A DNA stretch of 64,000 nt from Lachnospiraceae bacterium (GTDB taxonomy: Bacteria > Bacillota > Clostridia > Lachnospirales > Lachnospiraceae), in the NCBI GenBank assembly GCA_900753305.1, contig CAADYR010000171.1, positions 1-64,000 of the forward strand. Direction: 5' to 3'. Under the pieces are notes generated by a model, which had not been told where the DNA came from, made no database searches, and was given only the letters and a program-made list of their open reading frames with translations. The position numbers and the translations under genes were made by a program. How positions within the stretch are numbered: the first letter of the stretch is position 1; each line of letters begins with the position of its first letter. Shown here one piece after another: positions 49,544-58,490 of this stretch.

Positions 49544-51196
49544 TTATGATTCCTGTGCTTCATCGTCTGCAATTTCTGCATCCGCATTGTATACAGTTCT
49601 CTTTCTTGCCATTTCATCACTTGCCAGATATTCGTCATAAGTAGTGATCTTATCGATCAGAGTACCATTAGGAAGAATCTCCATAATACGGTTTGCTGTG
49701 GTTTCTACAAACTGATGGTCATGACATGCAAAGAGTGCAACGCCAGGGAACTTGATCAGACCGTTATTCAAAGCAGTGATACTTTCCATATCCAGGTGGT
49801 TGGTAGGCTCATCAAGAATGAGGCAGTTAGCACCGCTGATCATCATTTTACTTAACAGACAACGAACTTTCTCACCACCGGAGAGAACCTTGACTTTCTT
49901 CACACCATCTTCACCGGCAAAGAGCATACGACCAAGGAAACCACGTACATAAGTGATATCATCTACAGGAGAATAGCTCATTAACCAGTCTGCGATTGTA
50001 TAATCGTTGTCAAATTCACTGGTAGGATCCTTGGGGAAGTAAGCCTGGGAAGTGGTAACCCCCCATTTATAAGTACCTGCATCAGGTTCCATCTCACCCA
50101 TCAGAATCTGGAAGAGAGTAGTCTTGGCTAATTCATTACCGCCTACGAAAGCAACCTTATCTTCACGGTTGAGGATAAAGGAGATATCATCCAAAACCTT
50201 TACACCATTTACAGTCTTGGTAAGATGTTCAACAGTCAGGACTTCGTTACCGATTTCACGATCAGGGCGGAAGTCGATGTAAGGATATTTACGGCTGGAT
50301 GGTTTGATCTCATCCAGTTCGATCTTCTCCAGAGCACGTTTTCGGGAGGTAGCCTGTTTGGATTTGGAAGCATTTGCTGAGAAACGGGAAATGAATTCCT
50401 GTAATTCCTTGATCTTTTCTTCTTTCTTTTTGTTGGCTTCCTTCATCTGTTTTACAAGGAGCTGACTGGACTCATACCAGAAATCATAGTTGCCGGCATA
50501 GAGCTGAATCTTACCATAGTCGATATCTGCGATTTGTGTACATACCTTATTTAAGAAATAACGGTCATGGGACACAACGATAACTGTATTTTCAAAATTG
50601 ATCAGGAATTCCTCAAGCCATGCGATAGCATCCAGATCCAGGTGGTTGGTAGGCTCGTCGAGTAACAGAATATCAGGATTACCAAAGAGTGCCTTGGCAA
50701 GGAGTACCTTCACCTTTTCACTACCGTTAAGATCTTTCATGGTGCTGTAGTGAAGATCTGTAGCGATTCCCAGACCATTCAAGAGCTGGGCTGCATTGGA
50801 TTCTGCTTCCCAACCGTCCATTTCTGCAAATTCACCTTCCAGTTCACTGGCACGGATACCATCTTCATCAGTGAAATCTTCTTTTGCATAGATGGCATCC
50901 TTTTCCTTCATGATTTCATATAATCTGGCATTACCCATAATGACAACATCCATAACAGGATATTCATCATATTTAAAGTGATCCTGCTCCAAAACGGAAA
51001 GGCGCTGGCCGGGAGTGATCACGATATCGCCCTTTGTTGTCTCAAGACTTCCAGAGAGAATCTTTAAAAAGGTTGATTTACCGGCACCGTTAGCACCGAT
51101 CAGACCGTAGCAGTTTCCTTCTGTAAATTTAATGTTAACATCTTCAAATAAGGCTTTTTTGCCTACACGATAGGTTACATTATTTGCACTAATCAT
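49544..51196 (-). CDS. ABC-F family ATPase (YbiT-like)
   Basis: A 550-residue soluble protein with two ABC domains joined by a linker (about residues 240-300, KEANKKKEEKIKELQEF). Domain 1: LIGANGAGKSTFLK and LLLDEPTNHLDLDA. Domain 2: a variant Walker A GGNELAKTTLF, signature LSGGEKVRCLLSK, and LILDEPTNHLDMES. Domain 1 has LNGSEKVK in the signature position. ABC-F proteins bind the ribosomal E site and aid translation or antibiotic protection; this subtype is housekeeping-like. It has no membrane partner. Monocistronic with its own terminator. Confidence 0.93.
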   Translation of the reverse strand: MISANNVTYRVGKKALFEDVNIKFTEGNCYGLIGANGAGKSTFLKILSGSLETTKGDIVITPGQRLSVLEQDHFKYDEYPVMDVVIMGNARLYEIMKEKDAIYAKEDFTDEDGIRASELEGEFAEMDGWEAESNAAQLLNGLGIATDLHYSTMKDLNGSEKVKVLLAKALFGNPDILLLDEPTNHLDLDAIAWLEEFLINFENTVIVVSHDRYFLNKVCTQIADIDYGKIQLYAGNYDFWYESSQLLVKQMKEANKKKEEKIKELQEFISRFSANASKSKQATSRKRALEKIELDEIKPSSRKYPYIDFRPDREIGNEVLTVEHLTKTVNGVKVLDDISFILNREDKVAFVGGNELAKTTLFQILMGEMEPDAGTYKWGVTTSQAYFPKDPTSEFDNDYTIADWLMSYSPVDDITYVRGFLGRMLFAGEDGVKKVKVLSGGEKVRCLLSKMMISGANCLILDEPTNHLDMESITALNNGLIKFPGVALFACHDHQFVETTANRIMEILPNGTLIDKITTYDEYLASDEMARKRTVYNADAEIADDEAQES

Positions 51197-51290
51197 TATA
51201 AATCCTCTATTTCTCTATATATTTTCACGTTAGACATACATATTTCATTATACATAAAACTGTGATATTTTCAAGAAGAATAAGAATCTT
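51197..51290. other. Short intergenic region, no clear terminator
   Basis: AT-rich; it should contain the ABC-F promoter on the minus strand and the end of the PII gene, but no convincing terminator hairpin is seen. Confidence 0.4.
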
Positions 51291-52052
51291 TTAAATAGGA
51301 GCGAAATGATCTACTTTCATACTAAGGACAACGGCCTGTGCCTTGGAATTCATGCCATACTGTGCATTGATCTGGTCCATGATAGAATTACGGATATCAT
51401 TGGGGATTACAATGGCAATGATTTCTTTTTCTGCCTGTTGATTAATGCCATGCTGTTCATAGGATTTATCACCACTCCAACGGGCGCGGAAGACCGTACC
51501 ACCTCTGGCTCCCAGGTCTCTGGCGGTATCCAGAACATTTTCGGTATAACCCTGATTGACACTGATAAGTACAAGACTGTATTTCTGATCGGATGACATA
51601 GTTTTCTCCACTTCCTTTCCATCGTTTTCCTCTAGCTGGGCACTGTGTAATGCCTGTGAAGAGTTGTGCGGATTTCGCTTGTCTGCGGGAACACCCAACT
51701 GGATATTCAGGGCAGTAGCGATGAGATTTGTAATACCGGTAACGGGCAGATCAAAAAGGATACCTCTGGTATCTACTGCACCGCGTAGTTCATCACTCAT
51801 CTTATAGACCAGCATATCTATCATGGACCTGGTAGATACACTGATGACAATATCCTTGTCTTTAGAATCCAGACCCAGAATATCCATGATCTCAGAAGTC
51901 GCAGTACCATGTCCGATAGTCTGGTAGTGATAGTTGACTCCTTCTTTATTGTACAGATTGATGATCGATTTACCCCTTCCACGTTCAACAATGGACACCA
52001 GAAGCTTTGGACGTTCCACCTGAGGGGTTTTTGTATCATTTTTAGTTGTCAT
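51291..52052 (-). CDS. Tandem PII-like signal protein
   Basis: A 253-residue protein that looks like two PII (GlnB-like) domains in one chain. The first (KLLVSIVERGRGKSIINLYN to about residue 115) and the second (YSLVLISVNQGYTENVLDTA, GGTVFRARWSGDKSYEQHG, EIIAIVIPNDIRNSIMDQIN) each have the beta-alpha-beta order, joined by a polar linker (about 120-150). The second keeps a T-loop-like segment. PII proteins sense ATP, ADP or 2-oxoglutarate and control transporters. It starts 14 bases after the DUF1538 gene, which it very likely regulates. Confidence 0.78.
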   Translation of the reverse strand: MTTKNDTKTPQVERPKLLVSIVERGRGKSIINLYNKEGVNYHYQTIGHGTATSEIMDILGLDSKDKDIVISVSTRSMIDMLVYKMSDELRGAVDTRGILFDLPVTGITNLIATALNIQLGVPADKRNPHNSSQALHSAQLEENDGKEVEKTMSSDQKYSLVLISVNQGYTENVLDTARDLGARGGTVFRARWSGDKSYEQHGINQQAEKEIIAIVIPNDIRNSIMDQINAQYGMNSKAQAVVLSMKVDHFAPI

Positions 52053-52066
52053 ATTGCACCTGCTTT

Positions 52067-53584
52067 CTATTCATCAAAGTAAAGCACAACGTCTTCAATT
52101 TGTTCGAACTGATTCTCATAGTACTTAGCCAGAGCCTTTTTCTTCAATTCACTGACCAGGCCAAGTGTCTGGATCGTGATCAGAGGGGTCATAGCAACCA
52201 TGGCTACGATACCGAAGGCATCTGTCAGTATATTACCACCTACTGCATTACATGCACCCATGGCAAAAGGCAGCAGGAATGTGGCAGTCATAGGTCCGCT
52301 GGCAACTCCACCGGAGTCGAAAGCAATACCTGTATAGATCTTCGGTACAAAGAAAGATAGAAAGATAGACAGAAAATATCCGGGAACCAGAAACCACATA
52401 ATAGAGATTCCTGTCAGAATACGCAGCATGGCGATTCCAACAGACAGGGCGACACCAATGGATAGACCATATCGCATGGATCTGGAAGTAATGGAGCCGT
52501 TGGAAACTTCTTCTACCTGTTTGGTCAATACATGAACGGCAGGCTCCGCCTTTACAATGAAGTAACCCATCAGCATACCGATAGGAATTAAGAGGAAACT
52601 GCGGCTGCTCTCTCCAATGGAAGCACCAAGATACTGACCGGTAGGCATGAAGCCGATATTAACACCTGTCAGAAAAATAACAAGTCCCAGATATGTATAA
52701 ATGATACCGCCGGTGATCTTTAGTACCTGTCTTTTTTTATAACGTCTGGTAATAAGCTGCAATAGCAGGAACATCGCAGCAATGGGAAGAACGGCAATGG
52801 CTACTTCTTTACAATATTCTGGAAAAGCATGTACGAATTCCAGGGCAGCAGCTTGGGTTGTAGTGATCTCAGTCAGTGGTGTCATTTCGTATACGGCGGA
52901 ATCAGGTTTATAGAAGATACCAAGCAACAGAACGGAAAGAACAGGACCAATACTGCACAGGGCAACCAGACCGAAGCTGTTCTCCTGTGAATTCTTATCA
53001 CTGCTTAATGTAGCAAGACCAACACCAAGAGCCATAATAAAAGGTACGGTAATAGGACCTGTGGTAACACCGCCGGAGTCAAAGGATACGGGAATAAAAG
53101 TTCCCGGTGTAAAAATAGTCACAAGGAATACTATTGAATAGAAAATGATCAGCAGAATATTCAACGGAATTTTAAATAGAATACGGCAGATGGCGATCAT
53201 CATAAAAATACCAACGCCTATAGCGACTGCAAGAGTCAGGACCATATTGGGAATTGCGGGAACCTGTTCTGCAAGTACCTGCAGATCCGGTTCAGCCAGG
53301 GTGATGATAACACCGAAGGCAAATCCAATGATAATAGGAATAAATGCCTTGCGGGATTTGCTCATTTCGATACCCATACCTTCGCCCATAGGAGTCATGG
53401 CAAGGTCAGCGCCGAGAGTGAACAGCCCCATGCCGAATACCAGAAGCACCGCACCAAAAAGGAATAATACCAGAGTCCCTGAAGAAATGGGAGATATGGT
53501 GATACTAAGCAATAGTACGATAGCAGTGATAGGCAGCACGGAGGAAAGCGATTCCATGATTTTTTCACGTAGTAGTTTTCTCAA
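52067..53584 (-). CDS. DUF1538 family membrane transporter-like protein
   Basis: A 505-residue membrane protein with about 12-14 segments and an internal duplication. Paired motifs are FDSGGVTTGPITVPFIMALG and FDSGGVASGPMTATFLLPFA, and GFAFGVIITLAEPDLQVLAE with GMLMGYFIVKAEPAVHVLTK. DUF1538 has no firmly established substrate. A TTG start (MRKLLREK) follows AAAGGTGG on the minus strand; ATG at 53557 is the alternative but lacks a site. It precedes the tandem PII gene and has a palindrome in its promoter. Confidence 0.85.
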   Translation of the reverse strand: MRKLLREKIMESLSSVLPITAIVLLLSITISPISSGTLVLFLFGAVLLVFGMGLFTLGADLAMTPMGEGMGIEMSKSRKAFIPIIIGFAFGVIITLAEPDLQVLAEQVPAIPNMVLTLAVAIGVGIFMMIAICRILFKIPLNILLIIFYSIVFLVTIFTPGTFIPVSFDSGGVTTGPITVPFIMALGVGLATLSSDKNSQENSFGLVALCSIGPVLSVLLLGIFYKPDSAVYEMTPLTEITTTQAAALEFVHAFPEYCKEVAIAVLPIAAMFLLLQLITRRYKKRQVLKITGGIIYTYLGLVIFLTGVNIGFMPTGQYLGASIGESSRSFLLIPIGMLMGYFIVKAEPAVHVLTKQVEEVSNGSITSRSMRYGLSIGVALSVGIAMLRILTGISIMWFLVPGYFLSIFLSFFVPKIYTGIAFDSGGVASGPMTATFLLPFAMGACNAVGGNILTDAFGIVAMVAMTPLITIQTLGLVSELKKKALAKYYENQFEQIEDVVLYFDE

Positions 53585-53615
53585 ATATACATTCCACCTT
53601 TCTGTCTTTACTATA

Positions 53616-53645
53616 AATATACTTTAATGTGATAAAGTATGTCAA
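53616..53645 (-). promoter_or_regulatory. DUF1538-PII operon promoter with operator palindrome
   Basis: On the minus strand TTGACA, an 18-base spacer and TATATT. The spacer contains the perfect palindrome ATACTTTA-N6-TAAAGTAT (53619-53640), placed where a repressor would block polymerase. Confidence 0.75.
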
Positions 53646-53694
53646 CCGCATAAAGGATAAAGAATTGTGAAAAAATTCTAAAACTCCAAAGGCA

Positions 53695-53723
53695 TTGACA
53701 GCATGGTGCAAAACCAATACTAT
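53695..53723 (+). promoter_or_regulatory. Promoter of the GGDEF-like gene
   Basis: TTGACA (53695-53700), a 17-base spacer and TACTAT (53718-53723). Divergent from the DUF1538 promoter 50 bases away. Confidence 0.78.
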
Positions 53724-53765
53724 TACTATTAAGGAAAATTACAAGAGAAAGGCTGGGGTACTTTT

Positions 53766-54701
53766 ATGAATCAGAAGAAAGAAGCGTTTGCACAAAGACT
53801 TGAAGTGAACAGTAAGAATTATTCACCTAGAGTACTGTTCGATATGCAGGCAGCAGGAGAGATGCTTGGGGGATTAAATGAGATATTTGGATTACATACT
53901 TTGATGACGGACAGACATGGAGATATCCTCATGAGTTATGGAGACTTTGAGGGATTTGTACCGGATGTTGTGAATAAACCGGGTAATAAGATACGTGTCA
54001 AAGGACGTACAGTCTGCCATATTTATGCCAGATATGATGCAGTAGCTCCACAGCAGAAAAATGTGGTAGAAAAGCTTCTGGCTGCATATATTAAGACATT
54101 GGAAGGCTATGCTGCAAAATCATATCTTTCCAGTGAACAGGCAGTGTATATAGATGAACTGGAGCAGGAACTGGAGAAAGAAGCCTACAGAACCAAATAC
54201 GATGAACAGACAGATCCGCTTACCGGTGTACTGAATAAGACATATTTTACGAACCGCATGAAGGAACTGGAAAAGAAGGAAATCGTGCCGACTGCGGTAA
54301 TCTGTGTCAATATTAATGACTGGATGTATGCCCATACCCATTATGGAGAGGAAGAAAGTGACAGACTGATCACGATCGTTGCTGATATCCTGAAGAAAAA
54401 TTCAGATGCACAGACGATCATAGGCAGAGTAGATGGGGATATTTTCTATGCGCTGATGCCGCTTGCAGAAGAAGAACAGGCAAAGGATTACTGCCATAGA
54501 ATAGAAACAGATTGTCTGAATTATGAAGATGCGAAGCTTGCTCCGAGTGTTGCAACAGGTTATGTGATCAGAACGAATGTAGAGGAAGATTTTATAAAGT
54601 TATTCTCTGATGCAGAGTATGTTATGTTTGAACATAAGCTGGAAATCAAGAATGCGCCCGGATACAGAGAAAGACTGGAAAAAGGCACAAATCTAAAATA
54701 A
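53766..54701 (+). CDS. Degenerate GGDEF protein with N-terminal PocR-like sensor
   Basis: A 311-residue soluble protein. Residues 15-115 (VLFDMQAAGEMLGGLNEIFG, TLMTDRHGDILMSYGDF) look like a PocR/GAF-type sensor. A coiled coil (about 120-145) leads to a GGDEF-like domain that begins DPLTGVLNKTYFTNRM. The active-site signature reads GRVDGDIF instead of GGDEF, and the substrate-binding stretch reads VNINDWMYAHTHYGEEESD. Diguanylate cyclase activity is doubtful; it may bind GTP or serve as a sensor. Weak AAAGG site at 53750-53754 before ATG 53766. Single gene. Confidence 0.78.
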   Translation: MNQKKEAFAQRLEVNSKNYSPRVLFDMQAAGEMLGGLNEIFGLHTLMTDRHGDILMSYGDFEGFVPDVVNKPGNKIRVKGRTVCHIYARYDAVAPQQKNVVEKLLAAYIKTLEGYAAKSYLSSEQAVYIDELEQELEKEAYRTKYDEQTDPLTGVLNKTYFTNRMKELEKKEIVPTAVICVNINDWMYAHTHYGEEESDRLITIVADILKKNSDAQTIIGRVDGDIFYALMPLAEEEQAKDYCHRIETDCLNYEDAKLAPSVATGYVIRTNVEEDFIKLFSDAEYVMFEHKLEIKNAPGYRERLEKGTNLK

Positions 54702-54721
54702 TTATTAACTCATTCAAATAC

Positions 54722-54770
54722 AAAAGCATGAGAAAACATGAGAAAACAAAAGAAAACGAAAGAAAACAAA
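54722..54770. repeat. Phased A-tract repeat upstream of groES
   Basis: Five A4 tracts begin at 54722, 54733, 54743, 54753 and 54763, in a 10-base repeat AGAAAACRWR. A-tracts spaced one helical turn apart bend DNA. The repeat ends 23 bases before the groES -35 box. Confidence 0.65.
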
Positions 54771-54792
54771 AGATAATAGAAACTCAATCTGT

Positions 54793-54856
54793 TTGCACAA
54801 CCCAGGATAAAAAACTATTATATGCTTTGTTAGCACTCAATAGATAAGAGTGCTAA
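54793..54856 (+). promoter_or_regulatory. groESL promoter with CIRCE operator
   Basis: TTGCAC (54793-54798), a 17-base spacer and TATTAT (54816-54821). The CIRCE element TTAGCACTC-N9-GAGTGCTAA is perfect at 54830-54856, at and after the start site. It is the HrcA repressor operator. Confidence 0.97.
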
Positions 54857-54905
54857 CTAAAAAAGCAAACACAAAGATTGAATATAAATTAAGGAGGCAA
54901 TTATC

Positions 54906-55190
54906 ATGAAATTAGTTCCATTAGGTGACAGAGTCGTATTAAAACAGTTAGTTGCAGAGGAAACAACCAAATCAGGTATCGTATTACCAGGTCAGAATAA
55001 AGAAAAGCCACAGCAGGCAGAAGTTCTTGCAGTTGGTCCTGGCGGTGTTGTAGACGGCAAGGAAGTTAAGATGGAAGTAAAGGTAGGAGATCAGGTTATT
55101 TTCTCCAAATATTCAGGAACAGAAGTTAAGATCGAAGATACAGAATATATCATCGTAAAACAGAGCGACATTCTCGCAATCATTCAGTAA
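54906..55190 (+). CDS. groES: Co-chaperonin GroES
   Basis: A 94-residue lid subunit of the GroEL chamber. KLVPLGDRVVLKQLVAEETT begins the beta-barrel and KSGIVLPGQNKEKPQ is the mobile loop that contacts GroEL. Length is standard. AAGGAGG precedes ATG 54906. First gene of the CIRCE-controlled operon, 33 bases before groEL. Confidence 0.97.
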   Translation: MKLVPLGDRVVLKQLVAEETTKSGIVLPGQNKEKPQQAEVLAVGPGGVVDGKEVKMEVKVGDQVIFSKYSGTEVKIEDTEYIIVKQSDILAIIQ

Positions 55191-55223
55191 TCAGAATATC
55201 GAAAAACAGGAGGACATAAAGTC

Positions 55224-56849
55224 ATGGCAAAGGAAATCAAGTATGGTGCAGATGCCCGTAAGGCTCTGGAAACCGGTGTAAATAAGTTAGCAGATACAGT
55301 AAGCGTAACACTTGGACCGAAAGGAAGAAACGTAGTTCTTGATAAGTCCTATGGTGCACCTCTTATTACAAATGATGGTGTAACCATTGCAAAAGAGATC
55401 GAACTGGAAGATCCTTTCGAAAATATGGGTGCTCAACTTGTTAAGGAAGTAGCTACCAAGACAAATGATGTAGCAGGTGATGGTACAACAACAGCTACAG
55501 TACTTGCACAGGCAATGATCAACGAAGGTATGAAGAATCTGGCAGCAGGTGCTAACCCTATTATTTTAAGAAAGGGTATGAAGAAGGCTACAGATACAGC
55601 AGTAGAAGCAATCAAGGCTATGAGTTCCAAGGTAAACGGCAAGCAGCATATCGCAAGAGTAGCATCTATCTCTGCCGGTGATGATACAGTAGGTAACATG
55701 GTAGCAGATGCTATGGAAAAGGTATCCGGAGATGGTGTTATCACAATCGAGGAATCCAAGACAATGCAGACAGAACTTGACCTTGTAGAAGGTATGCAGT
55801 TCGACAGAGGATATATTTCAGCTTACATGGCTACAGATATGGATAAGATGGAAGCGTCTCTTGACGAGCCTTACATTCTGATCACAGATAAGAAGATTTC
55901 CAACATTCAGGATATCCTTCCTCTCTTAGAGCAGGTTGTACAGTCCGGCGCTAAATTACTTATCATTGCTGAGGATATCGAGGGTGAAGCTCTTACAACA
56001 TTGATCGTTAACAAGTTACGTGGTACATTCAACGTTGTAGCTGTTAAGGCTCCTGGATATGGTGACAGAAGAAAGGCTATGCTGGAAGATATCGCTATTC
56101 TTACAGGTGGTCAGGTGATCAGTGATGAGTTAGGTCTTGATCTGAAAGAGACAACACTGGAACAGTGTGGTCGGGCTAAATCTGTTAAGGTACAGAAAGA
56201 GAATACAATCATCGTTGATGGTGAAGGTGATAAGGATAAGATTCAGGCTAGAATCGCTCAGATCAAGAAGCAGGTTGAAGAAACAACATCTGATTTTGAC
56301 AGAGAGAAGCTTCAGGAAAGACTTGCTAAACTGGCAGGTGGTGTTGCAGTTATCCGTGTAGGTGCTGCTACAGAAACAGAAATGAAGGAAGCTAAGCTTC
56401 GTATGGAAGATGCTCTTAATGCTACAAGAGCAGCAGTAGAAGAAGGCATTATCTCCGGTGGTGGATCAGCATACATTCATGCATCCAAGGAAGTTGCTAA
56501 GCTTGTTGATACACTGGAAGGTGACGAGAAGACAGGTGCCAAGATCGTATTAAAGGCTCTGGAAGCTCCTTTGAACAAGATCGCTACAAACGCAGGTCTG
56601 GAAGGCAGCGTTATTATTAATAAGGTAAGAGAGTCCAAGGTAGGCTTTGGTTTCGATGCATACAAAGAAGAGTATGTTGACATGGTAGAAGCTGGTATCC
56701 TTGATCCTGCCAAGGTTACAAGAAGTGCATTACAGAATGCATGCTCCGTTGCAAGCACACTGTTAACAACAGAGTCTGTTGTAGCTTCTATTAAGGAAGA
56801 TACTCCTGCAATGCCAGCCGGTGGCGCAGGCATGGGTGGAATGATGTAA
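55224..56849 (+). CDS. groEL: Chaperonin GroEL
   Basis: A 541-residue chaperonin. KEIKYGADARKALETGVNKL starts the equatorial domain; the nucleotide site has LGPKGRNVVLD and AGDGTTTATVLAQ with catalytic Asp positions intact; the tail ends in the GGM repeat (GGAGMGGMM). AGGAGG precedes ATG 55224. Only one groEL is seen in the window. It is followed by the multi-hairpin element C and a terminator. Confidence 0.98.
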   Translation: MAKEIKYGADARKALETGVNKLADTVSVTLGPKGRNVVLDKSYGAPLITNDGVTIAKEIELEDPFENMGAQLVKEVATKTNDVAGDGTTTATVLAQAMINEGMKNLAAGANPIILRKGMKKATDTAVEAIKAMSSKVNGKQHIARVASISAGDDTVGNMVADAMEKVSGDGVITIEESKTMQTELDLVEGMQFDRGYISAYMATDMDKMEASLDEPYILITDKKISNIQDILPLLEQVVQSGAKLLIIAEDIEGEALTTLIVNKLRGTFNVVAVKAPGYGDRRKAMLEDIAILTGGQVISDELGLDLKETTLEQCGRAKSVKVQKENTIIVDGEGDKDKIQARIAQIKKQVEETTSDFDREKLQERLAKLAGGVAVIRVGAATETEMKEAKLRMEDALNATRAAVEEGIISGGGSAYIHASKEVAKLVDTLEGDEKTGAKIVLKALEAPLNKIATNAGLEGSVIINKVRESKVGFGFDAYKEEYVDMVEAGILDPAKVTRSALQNACSVASTLLTTESVVASIKEDTPAMPAGGAGMGGMM

Positions 56850-56852
56850 CCA

Positions 56853-56958
56853 GCGCCAGAAAGAACCAAGCGCCTGCATAGCAGGCATTTGGTTCTTAGG
56901 CGCAGTTAACGAGCGAAGTTCCTGCGTAGCAGGAGTAAAGTGCGTCAGCACGTCTTCG
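56853..56958. repeat. Multi-hairpin intergenic element C
   Basis: A long hairpin GCGCC/GGCGC with AAGAACCAA/TTGGTTCTT and CCTGC/GCAGG (56853-56903) is followed by a CGAAG/CTTCG closing stem (56914-56958) around CCTGC/GCAGG and GTGC/GCAC hairpins. CCTGCRTAGCAGG occurs twice. It lies between groEL and its terminator. Confidence 0.55.
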
Positions 56959-56987
56959 TGAGTGAACCATGCATAATCTATGTGGCT

Positions 56988-57033
56988 AAATCCCTTAATG
57001 TATAAATATCAATTATACATTGAGGGATTTTTG
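56988..57033. terminator. groESL terminator
   Basis: AAATCCCTTAATGTATAA (56988-57005) pairs with the complement at 57013-57030 (one G-T pair) and ends in five T; A-run on the left permits use both ways. Confidence 0.9.
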
Positions 57034-57102
57034 TGTTATAATCCGTATGTCATCTTTTGACAACAACATCTTATGAAATAACGTACAAAATGGAGAAATA
57101 TC

Positions 57103-58437
57103 ATGCAAATTGATTTAACTCAGGGATCGATTACGAAAACCATGCTGCGTTTTGCAGTTCCAATGATCTGGGGAAATCTGCTGCAGCAGTTATATAATAT
57201 AGTGGATACTCTCATCGTAGGACAGTATCTGGGGGCAGATGCGCTGGCAGCCGTAGGTTCTGCTTATACATTAATGACTTTCCTTACTTCCATATTTTTA
57301 GGATTGTGTATGGGGAGCGGTGCGATCTTTGCCATTCGATATGGTGAGAAAAATATGGATAGGCTTAAGGAAGATATGTTCGTATCATTTGTAATGACAG
57401 CAGGCTTAACCTTATTTATTAATATATTTATTTTCTGGAAACTTGATCTGATCCTGCATTTTCTGTCAGTACCGGAGGATGTCTATGCACTGATGCGTAC
57501 TTATTTGTGGGCGGTATTCTGGGGAATTGTGGCAACTTTTCTCTATAATTATTATGCATGTGTACTGCGTGCAGTAGGAAATTCTACAGCACCGCTGTTA
57601 TTTCTTGGAGTAGGGGCTGTTACCAATATTGTTCTGGATCTGGTATTTATCCTTGTATGCCATTGGGGTGTGGCAGGGGCAGCGTGGGCTACCGTGATCG
57701 CACAATGGATATCGGGAGTCAGTATTCTCATTTATACCAAGGTGCGATGCCCATGGTTGAATCTGGAACGCAAGCATATGCATATGCGCAGAGAGAATAT
57801 CAGTGAGATTGCACAGGCATCTGTTCTTACATGTTTACAGCAGTCAGTCATGAATCTGGGTATTCTGATGGTACAGGGGCTGGTGAACAGTTTTGGCACT
57901 GTGGTGATGGCGGCTTTTGCGGCAGCAGTGAAGATTGATGCCTTTGCTTATATGCCATTGCAGGATTTTGGAAATGCTTTTTCCACATTTATTGCCCAAA
58001 ATTATGGTGCGAATAGGAAAGATCGTATTAGAAAAGGAATTCGTAGTGCCATCATGACTTCAGTTTTTTTTGCTGTTATTGTGTCTGTTGTTGTGGTAAT
58101 CTTTGCAAGACCGCTTCTGTTGATCTTTGTGCATGTACAGGAGACACAGATTCTGGAAGTGGGAATTTCGTATCTGAGGGTAGTAGGGGCGTTTTATTGC
58201 GGAATAGGCGTATTATTTCTGCTGTATGGATTGTATCGTGCAATCAACAGACCCGCTGTTTCATTGGTACTTACTATCATTTCACTGGGGACGAGAGTCA
58301 TACTGGCATATGTGCTATCTGCAATTCCGGCAATCGGAGTGACAGGTATCTGGTGGGCAGTTCCAATTGGATGGTTCCTTGCAGATACAGTTGGGATTGT
58401 ATGGTACTGGTTAAAATATAAGAATAGAATGTGCTGA
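57103..58437 (+). CDS. MATE family efflux transporter
   Basis: A 444-residue inner-membrane protein with 12 predicted segments. The N-terminus LTQGSITKTMLRFAVPMIWG followed by LLQQLYNIVDTLIVGQYLGA is the clostridial MATE signature; the second half repeats it (ASVLTCLQQSVMNLGILMVQ). Cation-coupled drug or metabolite export is the family role; the substrate is unknown. The start ATG 57103 has GGAG upstream. Confidence 0.93.
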   Translation: MQIDLTQGSITKTMLRFAVPMIWGNLLQQLYNIVDTLIVGQYLGADALAAVGSAYTLMTFLTSIFLGLCMGSGAIFAIRYGEKNMDRLKEDMFVSFVMTAGLTLFINIFIFWKLDLILHFLSVPEDVYALMRTYLWAVFWGIVATFLYNYYACVLRAVGNSTAPLLFLGVGAVTNIVLDLVFILVCHWGVAGAAWATVIAQWISGVSILIYTKVRCPWLNLERKHMHMRRENISEIAQASVLTCLQQSVMNLGILMVQGLVNSFGTVVMAAFAAAVKIDAFAYMPLQDFGNAFSTFIAQNYGANRKDRIRKGIRSAIMTSVFFAVIVSVVVVIFARPLLLIFVHVQETQILEVGISYLRVVGAFYCGIGVLFLLYGLYRAINRPAVSLVLTIISLGTRVILAYVLSAIPAIGVTGIWWAVPIGWFLADTVGIVWYWLKYKNRMC

Positions 58438-58439
58438 CA

Positions 58440-58490
58440 GAAGCCATTGGTCATATCAAATATCATGATTGACCGATGGCTTCACTTATA
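58440..58490 (+). terminator. Hairpin after the MATE gene
   Basis: A 14-bp stem GAAGCCATTGGTCA (58440-58453) with its complement at 58470-58483 (one G-T pair). The tail ACTTATATT is a poor T-run, so termination may be partial. Confidence 0.65.
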
